Below are positions 37,855 to 43,690 of a stretch of DNA of 43,690 nucleotides, in pieces. The DNA is taken from positions 64,001-107,690 of the IMG/VR virus record IMGVR_UViG_3300043353_000042; one strand, written 5' to 3'. Source of the DNA: a virus. Made by a program: the position numbers and the translations under genes. The notes under the pieces were generated by a model. It searched no databases and was not told where the DNA came from. It worked only from the letters and a program-made list of their open reading frames with translations. Each line of letters begins with the position of its first letter. Positions within the stretch are counted from its first letter, which is position 1.

Positions 37855-40032
37855 ATGGCATCCAGGGTAATCGTAGTGCCGTCGTTCGAGTTCAGCGCCT
37901 TCTACTATGCGCAGATCTTGGAAGCGTTGATCGTGCGCAAGCGCATCGACGTCCCGGAGCTCACCGACGAAAGCGACTTCGAGCCTTTCATGCAGCTCTT
38001 GCGTTCGTTCGCGCTCGTCGGGCACCTGAATAACGTCCTGCTTGACGTGGTCGCCAATGAGAACACGTTGCCGACCTCGCAGCTCGTCGAGACGGTCCGC
38101 AACATGCTGCAGCTGATCAGCTATGACTTGGCGTCCGCTGCGCCTGCGAGCGGCGAGCTTGTCTACGAGCTTGCTCGCGTCTTCAATACGTCATTCGAGG
38201 TCGTGCCGGCGCTGGCGCAGGCTGCGACGCGAGGCGATGCGACGACCGACGTCATCTATTTCGAAGCGCTGACGGGCGTGACGGTTTCGCGCACCGATCA
38301 GTTCACGCGCGTGCAATCGTCCGACGGCGGCGTGTTCGCGGACAACACCGACGACGCGAACGATGGAACCAACTTCGTTCCATGGACGACGCCGACCACC
38401 GGGGACGCGATCTATTTCGGACACGACAGTGTCATGTGGGACGAGCTCGCGCTCGACGTGATCGCAGCGCTCGTGAACATCGTCGGCGTGTGGGAATACT
38501 ACGACGGCGACCTGTTCGACGTGCAGCCGACGTCGGTTGCGAACATCGGCGGCGGTCAGCTTTCAGTCGATCTGACGTCGCTTCTAGGCACGGCGGATCG
38601 GCGTGGCGCAACGGTGCGCGTGACGCTCAATGAAACGGGCGTGTCTGAAGATGTGCTGTCGACGTGGAACGGAACCAACAACATCGCGACGACCGGTCTG
38701 TTAGGGCAGACCTCGCCATCGGTGATCACGACTGACTACACGATTGGTAGCGCGTGGTCAGAGCTCGCGGCGTCTTCGCTCGCGTTCGCTGACGCCACCG
38801 ACGGGCTTACGGACACGGGTGTCGGCCTAAAGGTCGGCTTCGATTTGCCACAGACCGAGATCGAAAACTGGCAACGGGCCACGATCAACGGCGTCACAGC
38901 GTTCTGGCTGCGCTTTCGAATCGTGACGGTGAGCGGCCCGACGTCGCCGACGCTGGCACGCTGTCGCCTCGATACGGGCACGCAATACGCGATCGCGCCT
39001 GTGACGCAGGGCCGCTCGGTGAGCGACGACCCCGTCGGCTCTTCGAACGGCGGCCCGAACCAGTCGTTTCAGACGTCGCGCGACTACTTCATCGACGGCA
39101 GTGAAGTCGTCACTGTCGACGACGAGCCATGGACTCGGGTCAAGAACTTTCTCGGGTCCAGCCCACAAGACAAACACTACGCGATCGCATTGGGCGACAA
39201 TGACCGGGCGACCGTGCGCATGGGCGACGGCGTCAACGGGCGCATTCCGGCGCTCGGTCAGGGCAACGTGTCGATCGAGTATCGGTTCAATGCGGAGGTC
39301 GACGGCAACGTCGGCGCGAACACAATCGTCGTCGACAAGACGGGTCTGACGTACGTCAACAAGCTTTACAACCCGCGACAAGCAGGCGGATGGGCGGAAG
39401 CCGAAGGCGCTTCCACGGAAAGCCTCGAACGCGCGAAGCTTGCCGGGCCCGCGACGCTGCGCACCAAAGAGGTCGCACTCAACGGCGACGACGCGATCGT
39501 GCTCGCGCTCGCCTTCAGGGCGTCCGACGGCACCAAGCCGTTCAGCCGAGCCACATACATCGAAGAAGGTTTCGGCCCGAAGACGGTCGAGCTCATTTTG
39601 TGCGGGTCGGGCGGCGTCGTTCCGACTTCGGCGCACTTGCGAGAGATCGAGCTGTACTTCAACGGGGACAAGTTTGCGGCGCCACCAGTCCCCGGGCACT
39701 TCGTCGGCAATCAAAAGGTGTTCGCTGTGGCGTTCGACCCGTTCATCATCGACGTGGTTGTCGACGTCGAAGCACCCGAAGGCGTGACAGAAGCGCAGAT
39801 CAAGAACGGGCTCGCACAGGTCGTGCAGCCCGAAGCGTTGAAGGCCGACGGAGTCACGTTCGAGTGGAACTTCGGCGGGCGTGTGCCGGTTTCGCGACTC
39901 ACACACGAGGTCTTCAAGGTCGACGACCGAATCACCGACGTCGACATCACCACGCCCGGAGCCGATCGGGTATTGAGCTCGCGACAGCTTCCGGTCGCAG
40001 GCAACCTAACCGTCAACATCACGGAGTCGTGA
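37855..40032 (+). CDS. Baseplate wedge protein J-like
   Basis: A 725-residue protein with GAGG before ATG 37855. The C-terminal half has the J/gp6 core: NVSIEYRFNAEVDGNVGANT, YNPRQAGGWAEAEGASTESL, then ERAKLAGPATLRTKEVAL and a late VTEAQIKNGLAQVV. The N-terminal 180 residues are helical, then beta insertions of about 250 residues (VTVSRTDQFTRVQSSDGGVF and GLKVGFDLPQTEIENWQRAT) expand the protein well beyond typical J size. The insertion may add host-binding or stabilising domains. Confidence 0.8.
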   Translation: MASRVIVVPSFEFSAFYYAQILEALIVRKRIDVPELTDESDFEPFMQLLRSFALVGHLNNVLLDVVANENTLPTSQLVETVRNMLQLISYDLASAAPASGELVYELARVFNTSFEVVPALAQAATRGDATTDVIYFEALTGVTVSRTDQFTRVQSSDGGVFADNTDDANDGTNFVPWTTPTTGDAIYFGHDSVMWDELALDVIAALVNIVGVWEYYDGDLFDVQPTSVANIGGGQLSVDLTSLLGTADRRGATVRVTLNETGVSEDVLSTWNGTNNIATTGLLGQTSPSVITTDYTIGSAWSELAASSLAFADATDGLTDTGVGLKVGFDLPQTEIENWQRATINGVTAFWLRFRIVTVSGPTSPTLARCRLDTGTQYAIAPVTQGRSVSDDPVGSSNGGPNQSFQTSRDYFIDGSEVVTVDDEPWTRVKNFLGSSPQDKHYAIALGDNDRATVRMGDGVNGRIPALGQGNVSIEYRFNAEVDGNVGANTIVVDKTGLTYVNKLYNPRQAGGWAEAEGASTESLERAKLAGPATLRTKEVALNGDDAIVLALAFRASDGTKPFSRATYIEEGFGPKTVELILCGSGGVVPTSAHLREIELYFNGDKFAAPPVPGHFVGNQKVFAVAFDPFIIDVVVDVEAPEGVTEAQIKNGLAQVVQPEALKADGVTFEWNFGGRVPVSRLTHEVFKVDDRITDVDITTPGADRVLSSRQLPVAGNLTVNITES

Positions 40033-40033
40033 C

Positions 40034-41992
40034 ATGGCGGACTTTGCAGCCATCATCAACGACACCGTTGCGCTTACCGACCTCGCGCAGGTCGCGCGCG
40101 AGGTCCCGGTCACGCGCTCGGACACCGTCGCGATCACCGACGCGCTCGCGCGCTCGCTGAGATTTGGACGCGTTGCAAACGACACGATCGCGCTCGTTGA
40201 CGGCATATCGATTCAGGCGAATCAATCACTGCAGTTGATCGACGCGATCGGCGTGGTTGACTCGCTGTTGAGTCAGCCGACGATCGCTTTCAAGATCGAC
40301 GAAGTGCGCGCGCTCACCGAGTCGAAGGTGCGCATCGACTTCGAGCGACCGGCGCTTATCAACGACGCGCTGATGCAGCCTGCAAGCTACGCGTTCAGCA
40401 ACTTGTCGCCGGCATCGGTTGAAGTCACTCCGCTGTCGGTGGCAACGCCACCGGGGCAAGCCAATCCGCTGTACGTCGAGATCACGACGACCGAGCACAC
40501 GGATGGTGGCTCGTACGAAGTCGCTTTGTCGCCATCGCTGCGCGGCGCTGCGGGCGAAGTCGGCTACCCGGTCCCGTCCGCATACACAGGGATCGGCGTG
40601 GCGCCCACGCTGCAGCTCGTGATCGCGGTGTCGGCCACGGAAGCCGAAGTGCACTTCAGCGAGTCGATCGAAAACAACTCGTCGGCGCGCGACCCGGACA
40701 ACTACACTTGGTCGGGCGGCATCTCAACCGTCGACGTGCGCAGCGTCGACGGCTCGGTCGTCGTCCTGCAGACGACGGCGCAAGAGCCCGGTCAGCTGTA
40801 TACGCTGACTGTGCACGGCATCGTGCCGGGCGTGCTGTATGACATTGAGCTATTTCAAGACGATCTGGGTTTCACTGACGGGTTGATCGCGAAGCGCTTC
40901 GCCAAATACTCGGTCGCGATCGCAGAAGACGACATCAACGTGACCGACTCAGTCGCGACAGTGAAGACGGCCGGACCCGTGCTGTCGAGCTTCTTCGCGG
41001 CGGGGCGACCGGGCCCCCCGAGCTCGCCGGAGCTGCAGAAGTCGTCCAATGACAGCGCGTGGGTCAGCACGAACTACAGCCCTGCGCCGAATAAGATCGT
41101 GCGCAACGCCGCGCGTAATGTCGCCACCGGCACGATCATTTTGGCTGGTGACGCCGGCCTGTTTCTTCGCTCGACGGACGACGGCGCAACCTGGACGTTG
41201 AGTACGCCATTTCCTGTCGCGGGCACGATCAATGCGGTGTGGTTCGGTAACGGCAAATGGGTCGTGAGCTACTCGAACGCGTCGTCGTCGACTGGGATTT
41301 ACTACTCAACCGATGACGGAGTGACGTGGAGCTCGTTCATCGATCCGGACTCCGGCACGGGAACAGGACACAGCGGGACTGCGCCGGCTGGCTTCAGCGA
41401 TGTGTCCTACGATGCGATGTGGGTGCCCGCGCTGAGTCTGCACGTCGCCGTCGGCTACAGGGGCAACATCTGGACGTCGCCCGACGCGATTACCTGGACC
41501 CGCAGATCGCCAGCGAACGTGTACGTTGGTTCGTTCTATGGCTTCCGTGGGATCTGCTATTCGCCAAGTCTTGGGCTGCTTTGCGCGGTCGGCGATCCGA
41601 ATGAGATCCAGACTTCGCCCAACGGCATCAACTGGACGAAGCGAACTTCCGACGTATCGGTGACAACGTTTTGGGACGTGTGCTGGTCGCCGACGCAAGC
41701 GCTCTTCGTCGCGGTCGGCGAAGGTTCGAGCGGGTCATCGAAGATCATGACGTCGCCCGACGGCATCAACTGGACCCTACGCACTCCGGCTGTGGGCGCG
41801 AACAACTTCTACAGCTGCTCTTGGGATAGCACCAATGCGCTCTTCGTAGTCGCCGGGCGCTTCGGCAAGATTCAGACCTCGCCCAACGGTATCGCCTGGA
41901 CGTCGCGCTCGCCTGCGAACACGGGCGGCAACTTTATCGGCGACGGTTCGTCGAGCATCTTTGTCATCGTTGGTAGAGGGCAGGGGCAATGA
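40034..41992 (+). CDS. Tail protein with Asp-box (BNR-like) six-bladed propeller
   Basis: A 652-residue protein. Residues 1-100 contain short VTD/ITD/LTD repeats (DTVALTDLAQVAREV, SDTVAITDALARSLR), like those in the gene at 23479. A beta region follows to about residue 350. Residues 374-640 hold six Asp-box motifs: STDDGATWTLS, STDDGVTWSSF, SPDAITWTRRS, SPNGINWTKRT, SPDGINWTLRT and SPNGIAWTSRS. S-x-D-G-x-x-W repeats every 40-55 residues form a propeller as in sialidases. No sialidase Arg triad was looked for in detail, so it may be only a glycan-binding or receptor-binding domain. Confidence 0.7.
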   Translation: MADFAAIINDTVALTDLAQVAREVPVTRSDTVAITDALARSLRFGRVANDTIALVDGISIQANQSLQLIDAIGVVDSLLSQPTIAFKIDEVRALTESKVRIDFERPALINDALMQPASYAFSNLSPASVEVTPLSVATPPGQANPLYVEITTTEHTDGGSYEVALSPSLRGAAGEVGYPVPSAYTGIGVAPTLQLVIAVSATEAEVHFSESIENNSSARDPDNYTWSGGISTVDVRSVDGSVVVLQTTAQEPGQLYTLTVHGIVPGVLYDIELFQDDLGFTDGLIAKRFAKYSVAIAEDDINVTDSVATVKTAGPVLSSFFAAGRPGPPSSPELQKSSNDSAWVSTNYSPAPNKIVRNAARNVATGTIILAGDAGLFLRSTDDGATWTLSTPFPVAGTINAVWFGNGKWVVSYSNASSSTGIYYSTDDGVTWSSFIDPDSGTGTGHSGTAPAGFSDVSYDAMWVPALSLHVAVGYRGNIWTSPDAITWTRRSPANVYVGSFYGFRGICYSPSLGLLCAVGDPNEIQTSPNGINWTKRTSDVSVTTFWDVCWSPTQALFVAVGEGSSGSSKIMTSPDGINWTLRTPAVGANNFYSCSWDSTNALFVVAGRFGKIQTSPNGIAWTSRSPANTGGNFIGDGSSSIFVIVGRGQGQ

Positions 41993-43281
41993 TCCAAGAT
42001 CTCGCAGGCAACTTGTTCATCACGGCGTCGAGTCCGATGATCGGCTTCATTCCGGAGTCGGCCACGGTCGCGCGCGAACTGCAGCTTCGGATCTACAACT
42101 TCTTGATCGAAGGCATTCGCGAAGAAGACCAAACCAATGGCGCGAAGTTTGTCGAGCGTTTTCTCGGCGGCCCGCAAGGGGTGTGGAACGGAATCGATGC
42201 CACGACGCGGTCGCTTCCGGACATGTGGTCGGTCACGAAGTGCGCCGATCGATTCTTGCCCTATCTGAAGTGGATCGTCGGCTGGACGTCGAAGCTCGAC
42301 TACATCACCGACGACATGGATTCGGCGACACTGCGCCGGCTGATCGCAACGTCGGTGCCCTTTTGGAAGATCCGCGGGACCGAAGACGCGCTCGCGGAAA
42401 TCCTGCAGCTGACGACGGCGAAACGCGTGCGGATCTGGAATTGGTTCGACCTGCGCTACATCTCGGACGAAACGGCGCTCGGTGAAGAAAACACGGGCTA
42501 CGACCCTTGGATGATCGACCTGCCTGGTTCGCCCAATTTTGCCGAGCGCCAAATGAATGTGCGCATCGTCGACGATGGCACGCTCAATCGCCGGCTCGTG
42601 CGCAACCTCGTCAGGCTCACACGGCCAAGCGGCGAGCGCATCACGATCAGCTATCTCGGTTTCCTCGACCTATTCACGACTGACGACGATACGAGCCAAT
42701 GGGCCGAGCGCATTGGCACTGTCACGCCTGTTGTGTCGAACGGCGAAATGATGGTTTCGCATGCCAACGCGGTGTACGCGAATCCCGCTGCGGCTAGCAG
42801 TTGGCAAAACTACACAGTCAGTGCGCGTCTGCGCGGCGAGACTCTTGTCATGGAAGTCTATCGGACGGGTGACGGCGACAACTACCTCGTCTACATCGCG
42901 CCCGAGTCGAGCACGATCGTGCTCTACAGTTTTGTCGCGGGGTCGCCCATCGTTCTTGCGGAAGTGGCGACCTATCTCTCCGTGGTCGACTTTCCGAGCA
43001 CTGGCGTCGGCGCGGGCGGGTGGTTTCTGCGATCTGACCTGTTCTACATGGTTCGCGTCTCGCTCGTGCCTGAAGCGGGCGCGACTCGAATCACGGTATT
43101 TCTCGATGGCAACTTGGTGATCAGCGTACTCGACGCAGGACACACAAAGGGCACGGTCGGGTTCCCGGGACTCTTCAGCTCGACAACGATGGAAGTCAGC
43201 GAAGTCGAGATGTTCTTCAACCCGCTCGAAACGGACTTCATCGACATCGTCACGGCCGGACAAGGCGATCTGCCATCGTGA
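41989..43281 (+). CDS. Tail protein gpI-like with lectin-like C-terminus
   Basis: A 430-residue protein, ATGA-coupled to the propeller gene. Residues 45-225 look like the P2 gpI/T4-type tail protein domain: DRFLPYLKWIVGWTSKLDYI, LRRLIATSVPFWKIRGTEDA, then LAEILQL and RITISYLGF. Residues 235-420 form a ConA-like or LamG domain (SNGEMMVSHANAVYANPAAA, WQNYTVSARLRGETLVMEVY, MVRVSLVPEAGATRITVFLD). The gpI part attaches fibres to the baseplate. The lectin part may bind the host surface. Confidence 0.68.
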   Translation: MIQDLAGNLFITASSPMIGFIPESATVARELQLRIYNFLIEGIREEDQTNGAKFVERFLGGPQGVWNGIDATTRSLPDMWSVTKCADRFLPYLKWIVGWTSKLDYITDDMDSATLRRLIATSVPFWKIRGTEDALAEILQLTTAKRVRIWNWFDLRYISDETALGEENTGYDPWMIDLPGSPNFAERQMNVRIVDDGTLNRRLVRNLVRLTRPSGERITISYLGFLDLFTTDDDTSQWAERIGTVTPVVSNGEMMVSHANAVYANPAAASSWQNYTVSARLRGETLVMEVYRTGDGDNYLVYIAPESSTIVLYSFVAGSPIVLAEVATYLSVVDFPSTGVGAGGWFLRSDLFYMVRVSLVPEAGATRITVFLDGNLVISVLDAGHTKGTVGFPGLFSSTTMEVSEVEMFFNPLETDFIDIVTAGQGDLPS

Positions 43282-43318
43282 CAACGACACGCAACACCTA
43301 GGAAGAAAGGCCTCGCCC

Positions 43319-43690
43319 ATGCCCACCGAAGACGAGTTCGCATCCATCACCAACAAGAAGCTCATGGGCCACGTCGACTTCGACGCGTACCTGTTGAGGT
43401 ACCTTCGCAACAACATCGAGGGCGCGACGAAGCGTCTTTTCATTCAGGGCTCATTCGAAGAGCGCATGCCGTTGTCGAGCTCGGACGCGAACACGGTGCA
43501 AGCCGACCTGAAGCCGGCGCTTCAAGACGGCTTCGCGCACGATGGGGCAGGCCACTTGCTCGATCTCGAACAGATCGATCGCGCGGCGCTCTTCGAGAAC
43601 GTCAACTTGCAGCTGTACGAGGTCGGCGCGAGCTATGTTGAGTTCCCGCGCGGAATCAGGATCAACCCCCGCACCGGTCTGCCCGAATAC
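43319..43690 (+). CDS. Tail/baseplate-region protein, cut by the window end
   Basis: An open frame of 124 codons from ATG 43319, with GGAAGAAAGG upstream, running off the window. It reads DFDAYLLRYLRNNIEGATKR then LFIQGSFEERMPLSSSDANT, a helical then beta pattern. Place after the gpI-like gene suggests a tail fibre or baseplate-attached protein. Not recognised. Confidence 0.5.
   Translation, partial: MPTEDEFASITNKKLMGHVDFDAYLLRYLRNNIEGATKRLFIQGSFEERMPLSSSDANTVQADLKPALQDGFAHDGAGHLLDLEQIDRAALFENVNLQLYEVGASYVEFPRGIRINPRTGLPEY

Overview
The window is the morphogenesis half, plus one early end, of a temperate tailed phage with a contractile tail (myovirus morphology, Caudoviricetes). The evidence is a recognisable sheath, tube, baseplate hub, spike, gp25-like wedge and J-like wedge, together with a tyrosine integrase. 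The DNA is GC-rich by eye, genes are tightly packed, nearly all lie on the plus strand, and many junctions are ATGA, GTGA or TGATG overlaps. The host is not identifiable from the sequence. GGAGG-type ribosome sites and a tRNA-Arg(ACG) 3' half suggest a Gram-negative, proteobacterium-like host, but this is inference.

Layout. (1) 1-371, minus strand: N-terminal part of a tyrosine integrase, truncated by the window edge. (2) 372-827, no gene: what looks like a complete attP. A 3' half of a tRNA-Arg(ACG) gene begins in the anticodon loop (571-612) and is flanked by direct repeats of TGCWGCCCCA (two left, three right) and by GACATGCY repeats. Phage-type genes lie on both sides and there is no 5' tRNA half, so the sequence reads as a free or circularised phage rather than an integrated prophage end. 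(3) 828-4960: a chain of small, translationally coupled genes (zinc fingers, a DUF6283-like protein, a two-helix membrane protein, a double-HTH protein, a possible small terminase or HTH protein). The first gene has a ribosome site and a family-typical N-terminus but carries an in-frame TGA exactly where the first Cys of its zinc knuckle should be. (4) 4975-6392: a possible caspase-fold protein and a membrane protein with an HEHEH motif. (5) 6615-11603: adsorption-type virion genes, namely a small structural protein followed by a strong terminator, a protein with four 31-residue repeats, and a 979-residue protein with four lectin-like domains. (6) 11665-19870: packaging and head genes (TerL, portal, MuF-like, XkdF-like protease, scaffold-like, major capsid protein). 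(7) 19889-27390: head completion and neck genes, interrupted by a 607-residue methyltransferase / glycosyltransferase / helical-repeat fusion and a tandem zinc-ribbon protein. (8) 27405-34348: sheath, tube, tail chaperone with a textbook -1 frameshift site, and tape measure. (9) 34348-43690: LysM-type baseplate adaptor, hub, spike, gp25, J, an Asp-box propeller protein, a gpI-like protein with a lectin-like C-terminus, and a gene cut by the window end.

Together the genes account for site-specific integration, DNA packaging, capsid, neck, contractile tail and several surface-binding modules. No replication genes, repressor, or recognisable endolysin/holin pair are in the window.
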